Source: RUG14300 sp964391805 (lineage in GTDB: Bacteria; Bacillota; Clostridia; Christensenellales; CAG-1252). From it: a stretch of DNA of 64,000 nucleotides. Both the position numbers and the translations under genes were made by a program. Below, one piece after another: positions 7,876-15,458 of this stretch (within the stretch, counting starts at the first letter, position 1; each line of letters begins with the position of its first letter). The stretch is taken from the NCBI GenBank assembly GCA_964391805.1, contig CAYMNK010000004.1, positions 1 through 64,000 of the forward strand, given 5' to 3'. The notes under the pieces are model-generated. The model was given only the letters and a program-made list of their open reading frames with translations. It was not told where the DNA came from and ran no database searches.

Positions 7876-8371
7876 CTTCGTCTATATTTTCGATAAAAGC
7901 ATCGATTAAAGCTTGATGATCCTCTGTGGTTATTTCACGTCCAAGTATTCTTTCGGTCAATGCAGTAGATACCGTTACAATCTCTTGTTTTATATTATCT
8001 TCAGCTTTTTTTCTCTCGAGATCGGCATCGGTTTCGGCTTGTCTAATAATTCCGTCAGCTCTCTCACGAGCCTCGGCAATAATTCTTTCGCTACGTCTAT
8101 TTGCGTTAGCGGTTGCAGACTGTAAAATGTCTTCCGCTTCTTCTGAAGCGGTTTCCATTTTTTTCTCCCATGCTTCTTTATTTTCCTGTGCTTGACGTTC
8201 AGCCTCTGCTGCGGACGAATAACTGTCGTCTAATGTCTTTTTTCTCTCGTCTAAAACCTTTTTCACAGGTTTATACAAGAACTTCTTCAAAATCAGAAAA
8301 ATAAAAAAAAGATTGATGAGGGAAATTAATATTTGCCATATATTTACCGAAATAATATCCAGTGTTGGCAT
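7862..8371 (-). CDS. atpF: FO ATP synthase b subunit
   Basis: The peripheral stalk subunit, with one N-terminal membrane helix (about 9-30, ending in FFIFLILKKFLYKPVKKVL) and a long charged helix that forms a homodimeric coiled coil reaching F1. At 169 residues it has normal length. The helix is rich in Ala, Glu, Lys and Arg (AAEAERQAQENKEAWEKK). Only one b-type gene is present in the operon, so a b2 homodimer is expected. The gene lies 26 bp after atpE and overlaps atpH by 14 bp. Confidence 0.95.
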   Translation of the reverse strand: MPTLDIISVNIWQILISLINLFFIFLILKKFLYKPVKKVLDERKKTLDDSYSSAAEAERQAQENKEAWEKKMETASEEAEDILQSATANANRRSERIIAEARERADGIIRQAETDADLERKKAEDNIKQEIVTVSTALTERILGREITTEDHQALIDAFIENIDEDGNK

Positions 8372-8397
8372 GATAATTCCTCCTATCTTCTATGCGT

Positions 8398-8682
8398 TTA
8401 GATAAGTCCTTTCAATACGTTAACCATCAAATTAGGTGCTACGAATATTAGCAAAATAGCGATTACCAATGAGTAAATACCTGTAGTTTCGGTAATAGCA
8501 CATCCCATTATCATGGTTGATGTTACTTCACCTTTGCTTTCGGGTTGACGGCCTATCGCTTCACAAGCCTTTGCTACCGCACCGCCTTCACCGAGAGCGG
8601 GACCGATTGCGCCGATACCCATACACAAGCCGGCACTTAATGCACAACAACCTAAAATAATTCCTACCGCGATTTCTAACAT
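8398..8682 (-). CDS. atpE: FO ATP synthase c subunit with a two-carboxylate, probably Na+-type, site
   Basis: The proteolipid that forms the ion-carrying rotor ring: a hairpin of two membrane helices joined by the polar loop GRQPESKG (about 44-51). It has 94 residues. The ion-binding positions can be numbered directly: Glu32 in GPALGEGG, Ile63, Glu65 and Thr66 in AITETTGIYS. Na+-binding c subunits carry Gln or Glu at 32, Val-like at 63, Glu at 65 and Ser or Thr at 66; H+ types usually lack the polar residues at 32 and 66. Glu at both 32 and 65 matches the two-carboxylate type described in Fusobacterium nucleatum. Na+ coupling is inferred, not shown. Confidence 0.96.
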   Translation of the reverse strand: MLEIAVGIILGCCALSAGLCMGIGAIGPALGEGGAVAKACEAIGRQPESKGEVTSTMIMGCAITETTGIYSLVIAILLIFVAPNLMVNVLKGLI

Positions 8683-9587
8683 TTCTGTTCCTCCTGTTTT
8701 ATTAATTTCTTCTTTTTCCTTGCTTGACGTTTTTCATATTCTTCCTGAGGGAACCCTCCGGAAACGTTTAGCATAGTCAGCATAGCAAAGATGTATGCTT
8801 GCAAACAACCGCTAAATATATCAAAATATAATGATAAAATTGCCGGAATACCGATTTGTAAAAACGGTATTTCACCGATTCCTCCGGGTATCCACCCGAG
8901 TACTAAACTTGAAAGCTTTTTCAATGCAGCCGATACCAAAACGGCAATTACCGACCCGGATAAAACATTGCCATAATGACGGAATGCCATAGAAATCGGT
9001 GTCGCAATTTCGCTAACTATATTCATAGGCACCATAATTATAATCGGTTCTGTGTAGCCCTTAATATAATGCCATACTCCACCCTTTAATTTATAATGTG
9101 TAATCAATATAAATACAAGGACTGCCCAGCCGGCTATGATATTCAAATCGGATGTCGGAGGATATAAACCAAATAAGGTCAATAAACTCGAAAACGCCGA
9201 TAAGCCCATTACTGCGGCAATGAAGGGTGCAAATCCCGAAAAGTATTCGCCCATACTGCCTTTTACCATCTTTTCAGTTTTTTCAACGATCCATTCGGCC
9301 AAATGCTGACGTTTTAATTCCGCTTTCGTTTTAAGTCCGTGCGTCATATATAAACACAAGCCGAGCAACGACAATATAACTATTAAGGAATTAACTTGTG
9401 CTTCGGTAATGGGTAAATCCTGCAATGGCATCGGAATGGTAAAGTAAATGGTCGCTCCCGTAATCTCTATCGAATCGGAGGGTACATTTGTCAATACCTT
9501 AAGAACAATACCAAAAAGGATCGGTATAATCATTAACGCAAGACAAAGTATGTCTACGATAATAAACCGAACTTTCTTTTTATTCAC
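8676..9587 (-). CDS. atpB: FO ATP synthase a subunit
   Basis: The membrane stator that provides the ion half-channels facing the c ring. It has 303 residues. The essential Arg is Arg203 in MAFRHYGNVLSG, set in the expected late transmembrane helix. Other family segments are the GGVWHYIKGYTEP stretch before it and GIPAILSLYFDIFSGCLQAYIFAML near the end, containing the conserved Gln-Ala-Tyr. The tail is very basic. Its stop overlaps the atpE start by 7 bp. The c-subunit motif suggests that this partner conducts Na+. Confidence 0.94.
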   Translation of the reverse strand: MNKKKVRFIIVDILCLALMIIPILFGIVLKVLTNVPSDSIEITGATIYFTIPMPLQDLPITEAQVNSLIVILSLLGLCLYMTHGLKTKAELKRQHLAEWIVEKTEKMVKGSMGEYFSGFAPFIAAVMGLSAFSSLLTLFGLYPPTSDLNIIAGWAVLVFILITHYKLKGGVWHYIKGYTEPIIIMVPMNIVSEIATPISMAFRHYGNVLSGSVIAVLVSAALKKLSSLVLGWIPGGIGEIPFLQIGIPAILSLYFDIFSGCLQAYIFAMLTMLNVSGGFPQEEYEKRQARKKKKLIKQEEQKC

Positions 9588-9623
9588 ACCACATCACCCC
9601 CTAAACAGGATACCGCTCTATTC

Positions 9624-10151
9624 TTATTCCTTATTGTCTTCTTCAATTATCTCTTCGTTTCCTTGTGAATTTTCATCAACGACAGTCTCTATATTGTCAT
9701 CGTTATTTCCATCAAGAATTTCATTATTAACTTCTTCGATATTCTCTTTCTCATTTGAATCTTTACTTCCCTGTGTATTTTTACGAATTCCTCTAAAAGT
9801 TATTGCAATTCTCGGGAAAAAATATGGAATAATGCTTGTCCATATATTAAAGCAAGACAATGTTACACCTAAAATAAGTGCGGCTAACATCATAAGCATA
9901 CGAAGCATTTGAGAAAGTTTCATTGTAAGTTTAGCCGATTTCTCGTCTTTTCCTACCGCATTTTGAACGCTCAACGCCATTAAAAAGAAATTCAGTATAG
10001 AAATACCACCCGATAATATATTGCCGTAAAGAACGGACAGTTCCCATTTACCGATAAACAAAAATACAGATTCCATGATTGCACTGAGTATCACCACCCA
10101 AATAGCAATATATAAGGTTTCCTTCTTAACCGCACTGTCAATACGTTTCAC
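9624..10151 (-). CDS. atpI: ATP synthase protein I-like membrane protein
   Basis: First gene of the ATP synthase operon. AtpI proteins are small membrane proteins that help c-ring assembly or ion supply and are not part of the finished enzyme. I chose the GTG at 10151 because AGGAG stands 8 bases upstream; an upstream start would read through the leader hairpin. The 175-residue product has about four hydrophobic segments (for example LYIAIWVVILSAIMESVFLF, LYGNILSGGISILNFFLMAL) and then a highly acidic, Asn-rich tail of about 55 residues. The tail is longer than usual for the family and its role is unknown. Family call rests on topology and position. Confidence 0.75.
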   Translation of the reverse strand: MKRIDSAVKKETLYIAIWVVILSAIMESVFLFIGKWELSVLYGNILSGGISILNFFLMALSVQNAVGKDEKSAKLTMKLSQMLRMLMMLAALILGVTLSCFNIWTSIIPYFFPRIAITFRGIRKNTQGSKDSNEKENIEEVNNEILDGNNDDNIETVVDENSQGNEEIIEEDNKE

Positions 10152-10176
10152 TGTTAAATCTCCTAAATAACTACAT

Positions 10177-10244
10177 GTGTTAGTTTTAATGTGTAACAAA
10201 CATAAATAGTATTCTCTATTTATATGAATAGTACACACTAACAC
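10177..10244 (-). promoter_or_regulatory. Predicted 5'-terminal stem in the atp operon mRNA
   Basis: On the minus strand GTGTTAGT (10244-10237) is perfectly complementary to ACTAACAC (10184-10177). The first arm starts at the predicted transcription start, so the atp mRNA would begin inside a stem of 8 bp enclosing 52 nt. A further TGTGTA/TACACA complementarity lies inside. Five-prime stems can protect mRNA from 5'-end-dependent decay by RNase J, which is encoded in this window. The role is inferred. Confidence 0.4.
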
Positions 10245-10250
10245 TTTTAC

Positions 10251-10279
10251 AGTATACCAAATTTTTCAAGCAGTTGCAA
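10251..10279 (-). promoter_or_regulatory. Sigma-A type promoter of the atp operon
   Basis: On the minus strand a TTGCAA box (10279-10274), 17-bp spacer and TATACT box (10256-10251) predict a start near 10244, about 93 nt above the atpI GTG. Confidence 0.7.
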
Positions 10280-10440
10280 GTGTTTTTCAAAATCTCTATC
10301 TCTATTAACAAAACAAATACATTCCTAAAAAAGAATTAATGAATAAAATGCACAAATCAACGATATATACAAATATTTCATAGTGCAAATCACCCTCTTT
10401 AAATAATACGTGAAAATGCAAAATATTTTATATTTGCATG

Positions 10441-10469
10441 TTGACAAAACATACTTCCGTTCGTATAAT
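10441..10469 (+). promoter_or_regulatory. Consensus sigma-A promoter of the TetR-led operon
   Basis: Perfect TTGACA (10441-10446), 17-bp spacer and perfect TATAAT (10464-10469). The predicted start near 10476 falls at the edge of the operator-like palindromes, a layout that suits repression. Confidence 0.85.
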
Positions 10470-10477
10470 AAAACTGA

Positions 10478-10497
10478 TGTTTTAAAACATATGTTTT
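10478..10497 (+). promoter_or_regulatory. Overlapping palindromes, candidate TetR-family operator
   Basis: Two perfect palindromes share six bases: TGTTTTAAAACA (10478-10489) and AAAACATATGTTTT (10484-10497). They lie between the -10 box and the ribosome site of the regulator gene, where a bound TetR-type dimer would block transcription. Autoregulation is inferred from position. Confidence 0.5.
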
Positions 10498-10523
10498 AGA
10501 AATAAGCTTTTTAGGAGAATAAA

Positions 10524-11093
10524 ATGCCACCAAAACCAAAGTTCACAAGAGAAGAGGTCGTTAAAACTGCACTTCAAATAGTATCCGAAAGCGGAATCGA
10601 CTGTTTGACAGCAAGAGAATTGGGATCAAAACTCGGAAGTTCCGCTCGCCCTATTTTTACATTATTTAGCGGAATGGACGAACTAATCAAAGAAGTTCGT
10701 AAAGGCGCTATGCATCAATTTGAAAATATGACAATCAATGCGAATGAAAACATTCCGATTTTTAAAAAAGTCGGTGTCAAAATGATAACATTCGCTATTG
10801 AACAACCTAAACTTTATCAACTTCTATTTATGGAAGAAAGCGATAAACCTATTTCATTTGATAAAATGATTTTTAAACTCGGTCCTACTGCTGATTATTG
10901 TATAAGTGCCATTCAAAAAGAATACAAACTCGATTGCGGTAATGCTAAAAGTCTTTTTGAGAACATTTGGATTTATACATTCGGAATCGGTACATTATGT
11001 GCAACAAAAATGTGTACATTTACCCAAACGGAAATATCCGATATGTTGACTAATGCATTTAATGCTACAATGCTATTAATTAAGAATAAATAG
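10524..11093 (+). CDS. TetR/AcrR-family transcriptional regulator
   Basis: A 189-residue one-component repressor. The N-terminal helix-turn-helix spans about residues 8-52 (FTREEVVKTALQIVSESG, then LTARELGSKLGSSARPIFTLF, where the recognition helix lies). The C-terminal part is helical and hydrophobic with a WIYTFGIGTLCATKMC stretch, similar to the TetR_C domain with WHG-like members common in Clostridia. AGGAG stands 8 bases upstream of the ATG. It heads a plus-strand operon and faces the divergent atp operon across 370 bp. It probably controls its own operon through the palindromes at 10478-10497. The ligand is unknown. Confidence 0.88.
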   Translation: MPPKPKFTREEVVKTALQIVSESGIDCLTARELGSKLGSSARPIFTLFSGMDELIKEVRKGAMHQFENMTINANENIPIFKKVGVKMITFAIEQPKLYQLLFMEESDKPISFDKMIFKLGPTADYCISAIQKEYKLDCGNAKSLFENIWIYTFGIGTLCATKMCTFTQTEISDMLTNAFNATMLLIKNK

Positions 11094-11161
11094 ATTCATT
11101 TAGATTATTCTATTTATTCATTTATACAAAGAAATTATTTGATAATATAAGGAGATTAATT

Positions 11162-11608
11162 ATGAAAAAATCATTATGCGATGCAAATTGTTTAGAATGT
11201 CCGAGTTTTAATGAGTGCAAAGGTTGTAATGAAACAAACGGTTGTCCGTATGGCAAACAATGTGATATTGCTAAATACATTTTAGTAGGCGGTAAAGAGA
11301 ATTATCGTTTATTCAAGCAAAAACTAATTGACGAGATAAATTCTCTCAATATTGACGGAATGGATAAGGTAACCGAATTATATCCTTTAGTTGGAAATTT
11401 TATCAACCTTGAATACGAATTACCTAATAAAGAAAAAGTAAAATTACTAAATGACAACGAGATGTATTTGGGTACACAAGTAACTAACCTTTTCGACGAA
11501 AGTGGAAAAACTTGTTACGGTATCGTTGCAAAAGAAGGCTTCATCATAATTTCGGAATACGGCGAAGGTTGTACAAATCCCGAATTGGTGTTATATAAGA
11601 GGCGTTAA
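11162..11608 (+). CDS. Cys-rich DUF3795-type protein
   Basis: A 148-residue soluble protein whose first 45 residues hold eight cysteines in close spacing (CDANCLECPSFNECKGCNE, then GCPYGKQCDIAKY). This is the pattern of the DUF3795 zinc- or iron-sulfur-binding family. The rest is a small alpha/beta region of unknown role with another Cys in SGKTCYGIVAKEG. The ATG has GGAG 7 bases upstream. It follows the TetR gene by 68 bp and precedes the flavodoxin gene by 4 bp, so a redox-linked role is possible, but no function has been established for the family. Confidence 0.75.
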   Translation: MKKSLCDANCLECPSFNECKGCNETNGCPYGKQCDIAKYILVGGKENYRLFKQKLIDEINSLNIDGMDKVTELYPLVGNFINLEYELPNKEKVKLLNDNEMYLGTQVTNLFDESGKTCYGIVAKEGFIIISEYGEGCTNPELVLYKRR

Positions 11609-11612
11609 TTGT

Positions 11613-12524
11613 ATGAAATCAAGATATAAAATAGTACGGATATTTCTGATTTTTTGGACTATTTTTATAGGTATCGGGGCTATTGCCGGAGCAATGGCTA
11701 TGCTTATCGATCCATCCGGTAAGGCTTTGGGAATGGATGCTATGCTACCCTATTTTCAAAAACTTCCTTTTGCCGATGCATTATTCCAAGATTTCGTATT
11801 TTCGGGTATTTCGCTACTCATAGTAAACGGAATAACGAATATTATAGCCTCCATTTTGCTATTTATGAACAAGAAATCGGGCATCATCTTAGGCGGAGTA
11901 TTTGGAATTACGCTAATGCTTTGGATATGCATACAATTTTATACGTTTCCGCTTAACTTCATGTCAACAGCGTATTTCATTTTCGGTCTATTACAAACAA
12001 TTACGGGATATATCTGCTACGTATTCTATAAACAAGAACAGCTTCAATTCAACAGCGACGAATACACTAACATCGGAAAAAATCCTAATAAACTCGTTGT
12101 GTACTTTTCAAGAATGGGTTATGTAAGAAAAATTGCTTACCAAAAAGCGAACGAATGCGGTGCAGAAATTTATGAAGTAAAATCTACAGAAAGAACAGAT
12201 GGTACTCTCGGTTTTTGGTGGTGCGGACGATTCGGAATGCATAGATGGAATATGCCCATAGAAGAAATTACCGTCGATTTAACGAACTACGATGAAATAA
12301 TCATTTGCTCGCCAATATGGGTATTTTCTATTTGTGGTCCAATTAGAACATTCCTAAACCAAGCAAAAGGCAAAATCAAAAAGGTTGAATATGTATTTAT
12401 ACATTTTACCGAAGGAAATTATGAACAAGTTGCATTAGGTGCAGACAATTTACTCGGTCTCGAGCATGCTTCGTTAGAAAATGTGATATGTAGAATGGGT
12501 AAATATAAAAAAAAGACATTATGA
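11613..12524 (+). CDS. Membrane protein fused to a flavodoxin-like domain
   Basis: The 303-residue product has two parts. Residues 1-135 contain four hydrophobic helices (IFLIFWTIFIGIGAIAGAMA first, YFIFGLLQTITGYICYVFY last). From about 150 a flavodoxin-like fold begins at KLVVYFSRMGYVRKIA, where the usual TGNT phosphate loop of flavodoxins is replaced by MGYVR. A WWCGRFGMHRW block and the flavin-side loop CSPIWVFSICGPIR follow. This domain occurs in Firmicutes as a flavodoxin/NADPH-reductase relative. FMN binding is therefore uncertain. The stop overlaps the next start as ATGA. A membrane-tethered redox or detoxification role is an inference only. Confidence 0.75.
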   Translation: MKSRYKIVRIFLIFWTIFIGIGAIAGAMAMLIDPSGKALGMDAMLPYFQKLPFADALFQDFVFSGISLLIVNGITNIIASILLFMNKKSGIILGGVFGITLMLWICIQFYTFPLNFMSTAYFIFGLLQTITGYICYVFYKQEQLQFNSDEYTNIGKNPNKLVVYFSRMGYVRKIAYQKANECGAEIYEVKSTERTDGTLGFWWCGRFGMHRWNMPIEEITVDLTNYDEIIICSPIWVFSICGPIRTFLNQAKGKIKKVEYVFIHFTEGNYEQVALGADNLLGLEHASLENVICRMGKYKKKTL

Positions 12525-12730
12525 GTAAATATAATAAACTATGGGAATTAATAAGTAATAACGGTCAAGATAATCAAGTATTATCTTTTGATGAAATCGA
12601 GAAAGCACTCGGTTTTCCGATAGACCACTCCTTTTTGACATACAAAAAGGAATTACTTGACTATGGATATATAGTAAAAAAAATTTCAATGAAAGAAAGA
12701 ATAATTTTGGTTTCAAAAGAATCCAGGTAA
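12521..12730 (+). CDS. Small conserved protein of unknown function
   Basis: A 69-residue basic protein with no signal peptide or membrane helix. Blocks such as LSFDEIEKALGFPIDHSFL, YKKELLDYGY and KISMKERII match a small family of uncharacterised Firmicutes proteins, perhaps with a winged-helix-like fold. It is coupled to the flavodoxin gene by an ATGA overlap, which supports translation. An antisense frame over the same bases has no ribosome site and is not a gene. Confidence 0.7.
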   Translation: MSKYNKLWELISNNGQDNQVLSFDEIEKALGFPIDHSFLTYKKELLDYGYIVKKISMKERIILVSKESR

Positions 12731-12751
12731 ATATATTCGATTGAATTTATT

Positions 12752-13375
12752 ATGAAAAAGCAATATAATATACGATTAGAAAACAAAGAAGATCAACAAA
12801 CAGTTGAGAACATTATTAGAGAAGCATTTTGGAACGTATATCGCCCCGGTTGCAGTGAACATTTAGTGGCTAACCGACTTCGTAAAGATAGTGATTTTAT
12901 CAATGAGCTAAATTATATTATTGAAGTAAATAATCAAATAATCGGTCAAATAATGTTTATGGAAGCAACAATCACTTGCGATAACGGTAAGATAATTCAC
13001 GTGATCACATTTGGACCTTTTTCTATACTTCCCGAGTTTCAAAAGCAAGGTTATGGAAAACTTTTATTAGAATACTCACTTAGTAAAGCGATTGAATTAG
13101 GTTATGATGCAATTTGTATTGAAGGTAATTATGATTACTACTCAAAGTTTGGTTTTTCCTTTGCAACAAAGAAAGGAATCCGATATCACGGCGTACCGGA
13201 AGGAACGGATCTGTCTTTCTTCTTATGTAAAGAACTTAAAGACGGCTATTTAAACGGAATAAACGGAGAATACTCCACACCTATTGCATACTATGTCAAT
13301 GATGAAGAAGTAGATGAATTCGATAAAAACTTTCCGTACAAAGAAAAGAAAACACTTCCCTCTCAATTAGGTTAA
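12752..13375 (+). CDS. GNAT-family N-acetyltransferase
   Basis: A 207-residue acetyl-CoA-dependent acetyltransferase. The acetyl-CoA loop is visible as ILPEFQKQGYGKLLLEYSL (Q/R-x-x-G-x-G type, around residues 94-112), preceded by the beta strand HVITFGPFSI. AYGYDAICIEGNYDYYSKFGF-like sequence after it is the part that in this subfamily covers the substrate site. It is last in the TetR operon, 21 bp after the 69-aa gene. The substrate cannot be named. In such clusters these enzymes often modify small amines or antibiotics, but that is not shown here. Confidence 0.85.
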   Translation: MKKQYNIRLENKEDQQTVENIIREAFWNVYRPGCSEHLVANRLRKDSDFINELNYIIEVNNQIIGQIMFMEATITCDNGKIIHVITFGPFSILPEFQKQGYGKLLLEYSLSKAIELGYDAICIEGNYDYYSKFGFSFATKKGIRYHGVPEGTDLSFFLCKELKDGYLNGINGEYSTPIAYYVNDEEVDEFDKNFPYKEKKTLPSQLG

Positions 13376-13450
13376 TTAACAAGAACCATTAAAAAATAAT
13401 TATCATTTTTTGATTATCAATAAGAAATTAAAAAGAATAATTGCGAAGGA

Positions 13451-14728
13451 TTACCAATAGAGTTCCCATTCCGAATCTAACATTCTATGCAATGCTTCCA
13501 TATAGAAATAATCACCCCATATAGTCATTTCGTCGACGCCTATATCATCCGGTTTACTGTATGTACCGTGAAGCAAAAGTCCATTTGAATCCTGTATATC
13601 TTTTGATGTATAATAATCTATCAACGAATTCATAATCTTATTGCATGTTAGAATGTACGTTTCTCTTCTATAATCATCCTCATCCATATATTTCACTCCT
13701 TCAAGCATCGCACAAACTGCTATAACTGCGCTTGAAGAGTCTTTAGGTTCAAAATCTTTATCATCAAATGAAAGATCCCAATATGGTATACAATCAGAGG
13801 GCAAATGTTCAACAAAATAATCCGTTGCTTTTATAAATACATCGAATGCCGATTGATCTTTAATATATTTATAAGTAAGTAAAGGACCATACATCCCCCA
13901 AGCCTGCCCTCTCGACCAAGCGGAGCCATCTTCGGCACCTTGTGCAGTTGCACCATGAGTAGGCTGACCTGTGATTTTATCAAAATAATAAGTATGATAA
14001 GTACTTCCGTCGGCACGATAACATAAATTTACAGTGGTTTTAAAATGATTATATGCAATAGTTTTATATTTATCGTTATGCGTAACATCGGTTGCCCAAT
14101 AAAGCAAGGGGATGTTCATAAGACAGTCAATAATTAGTCTATAATTATCTTCTGCACCGATCTCACCCCATGCTTGTATAAAATTAGCATCATCATGGTA
14201 TCTGGAAATCAATTGTTCAGCCGCCATTATTGCCGATTCCTTTGCTAAATCATTATTTGAAAGTTTATAAGCAGAAACACATGACGGGATATATAAGAAC
14301 CCCATGTCATGATGATTCACACCAAGTTTATTTTGTATTCTTGAATAAAAAGTTGATACTTGTTTTATAGCAATATTCTTATATTTATCATTTTGGGATA
14401 ATTCATAAGCATGCCAAAGTATTCCTGACCAAAAACCATTTCCCCAACCATTATCATTATCCAACGCACTATATTTATTACAAATACTGTATTCGGAAGG
14501 AAATTTAGTTGCAAATGATATAATCATACTATCAACTTTATTGAGTGCTACATTAAGTGCATTCTCAAGTTTTTCTCGTGATAATTCTTCAGATGGAACT
14601 ATATCGCATCTAAAGTAAGTTTCACCTTTATCAGTTATTTCGTCTTGAGCACATCCACATATACTAAGCGTACTTAGGAAAATACCCACTATAATTATTA
14701 TGGATAATATTATTTTAATCGATTTCAT
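13451..14728 (-). CDS. GH88-type unsaturated glucuronyl hydrolase, predicted lipoprotein
   Basis: Resembles glycoside hydrolase family 88 (alpha/alpha barrel) enzymes that remove unsaturated uronic acids from lyase-cut polysaccharides. Blocks seen are GWGNGFWSGILWHAYELS, NHHDMGFLYIPS (first family Asp), RLIIDCLMNIPLLYWA (second Asp), DGSAWSRGQAWGMYG and IWGDYFYMEAL. The N terminus is a signal peptide with a lipobox-like ICGC, so the enzyme is probably anchored outside the membrane. I chose the ATG at 14728; a TTG 11 codons earlier is possible, and neither has a good ribosome site. No polysaccharide lyase or transporter is near it, so it stands alone. Confidence 0.8.
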   Translation of the reverse strand: MKSIKIILSIIIIVGIFLSTLSICGCAQDEITDKGETYFRCDIVPSEELSREKLENALNVALNKVDSMIISFATKFPSEYSICNKYSALDNDNGWGNGFWSGILWHAYELSQNDKYKNIAIKQVSTFYSRIQNKLGVNHHDMGFLYIPSCVSAYKLSNNDLAKESAIMAAEQLISRYHDDANFIQAWGEIGAEDNYRLIIDCLMNIPLLYWATDVTHNDKYKTIAYNHFKTTVNLCYRADGSTYHTYYFDKITGQPTHGATAQGAEDGSAWSRGQAWGMYGPLLTYKYIKDQSAFDVFIKATDYFVEHLPSDCIPYWDLSFDDKDFEPKDSSSAVIAVCAMLEGVKYMDEDDYRRETYILTCNKIMNSLIDYYTSKDIQDSNGLLLHGTYSKPDDIGVDEMTIWGDYFYMEALHRMLDSEWELYW

Positions 14729-14800
14729 ATATTTTGCAAAAAACGAATTTTTTAAAGACAAGTATTATTATTTTATCTTTTTCGATTTCACTATTTTATT

Positions 14801-14831
14801 AAATATAAAAATGCTTCCCACAGGGAAGCAT
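14801..14831 (-). terminator. Terminator of rplU-prp-rpmA
   Basis: ATGCTTCCC (14811-14819) and GGGAAGCAT (14823-14831) form a perfect 9-bp stem with the loop ACA. On the minus strand it is followed by a T-rich TTTTATATTT. It lies 20 bp below the rpmA stop. Confidence 0.85.
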
Positions 14832-14850
14832 TCAATAATTACATTGATAA

Positions 14851-15132
14851 TTAGTTTTCAGCGTAAACGCTTACAACTTTATTTCCGTTTCTGTTTTCAA
14901 AACGTACAACGCCACTCAAAACAGCAAACAGAGTATCATCTTTACCACGCATTACATTTTCACCTGCATGGAATTTTGTTCCTCTTTGTCTAACAAGAAT
15001 GTTACCGGCTAATACAAATTGACCGTCAGCTCTCTTTACGCCTAAACGTTGAGCAGCACTGTCTCTACCGTTTCTTGAAGAACCCACACCTTTCTTGTGT
15101 GCAAACAATTGAATTTTAATAAAGTTCATCAT
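14851..15132 (-). CDS. rpmA: Ribosomal protein L27 with cleavable N-terminal extension
   Basis: A 50S subunit protein whose N-terminal tail reaches the peptidyl-transferase centre. The mature sequence AHKKGVGSSRNGRDS is preceded by the extension MMNFIKIQLF. In Firmicutes this extension is removed after the Phe by the protease Prp, and the uncleaved form blocks the centre. Two ATGs lie in tandem (15132 and 15129); the second has better spacing from GGAGG, and either gives the same mature protein. The start overlaps the prp stop. Third gene of rplU-prp-rpmA. Confidence 0.97.
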   Translation of the reverse strand: MMNFIKIQLFAHKKGVGSSRNGRDSAAQRLGVKRADGQFVLAGNILVRQRGTKFHAGENVMRGKDDTLFAVLSGVVRFENRNGNKVVSVYAEN

Positions 15133-15458
15133 TTTACCTCCAATTCCACAAAATCAGAATAGCCCTCATGTAAATCGGCAATGCCACACATCAAAGTTTT
15201 GAGTATGACTTCACAATCATGAGATTGAGTGGTTGACATTTGTTTAGGTAAAGTCAATCTCAAATATCCGCGCTCTTCGTCTACTTCGAAGTCTGCATTA
15301 ACTCCCGCTACGCTCAAAACTCCTAATACTGCAGTTTGAACTATCGAGCTAACTGCTGCACATACGATATCTTCACCCTCAACACCGTAACCGGTGTGAC
15401 CGTCACAAATAATCTCAGCTATTCTTCCGTTAATCCTATTAACTGTTACCGTCGTCAT
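15129..15458 (-). CDS. prp: Ribosomal-processing cysteine protease Prp
   Basis: Prp cuts the N-terminal extension from ribosomal protein L27. At 109 residues it has family length and shows the catalytic pair His in CDGHTGYG (about 19-26) and Cys in EDIVCAAVS (about 29-37). The gene lies between rplU and rpmA, the order found throughout Firmicutes with extended L27, with 1-bp and 4-bp overlaps on either side. The neighbouring L27 has the matching extension, so substrate and protease support each other. Confidence 0.95.
   Translation of the reverse strand: MTTVTVNRINGRIAEIICDGHTGYGVEGEDIVCAAVSSIVQTAVLGVLSVAGVNADFEVDEERGYLRLTLPKQMSTTQSHDCEVILKTLMCGIADLHEGYSDFVELEVK

Noticed and set aside
9448..9912. 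154-codon plus-strand frame
   Set aside because: Antisense to the end of atpI and start of atpB; Ser/Ile-rich shadow frame.
13376..13450. Hairpin-like A/T-rich gap between the acetyltransferase and GH88 genes
   Set aside because: No stem longer than five pairs could be drawn, so neither converging gene has a convincing terminator here.
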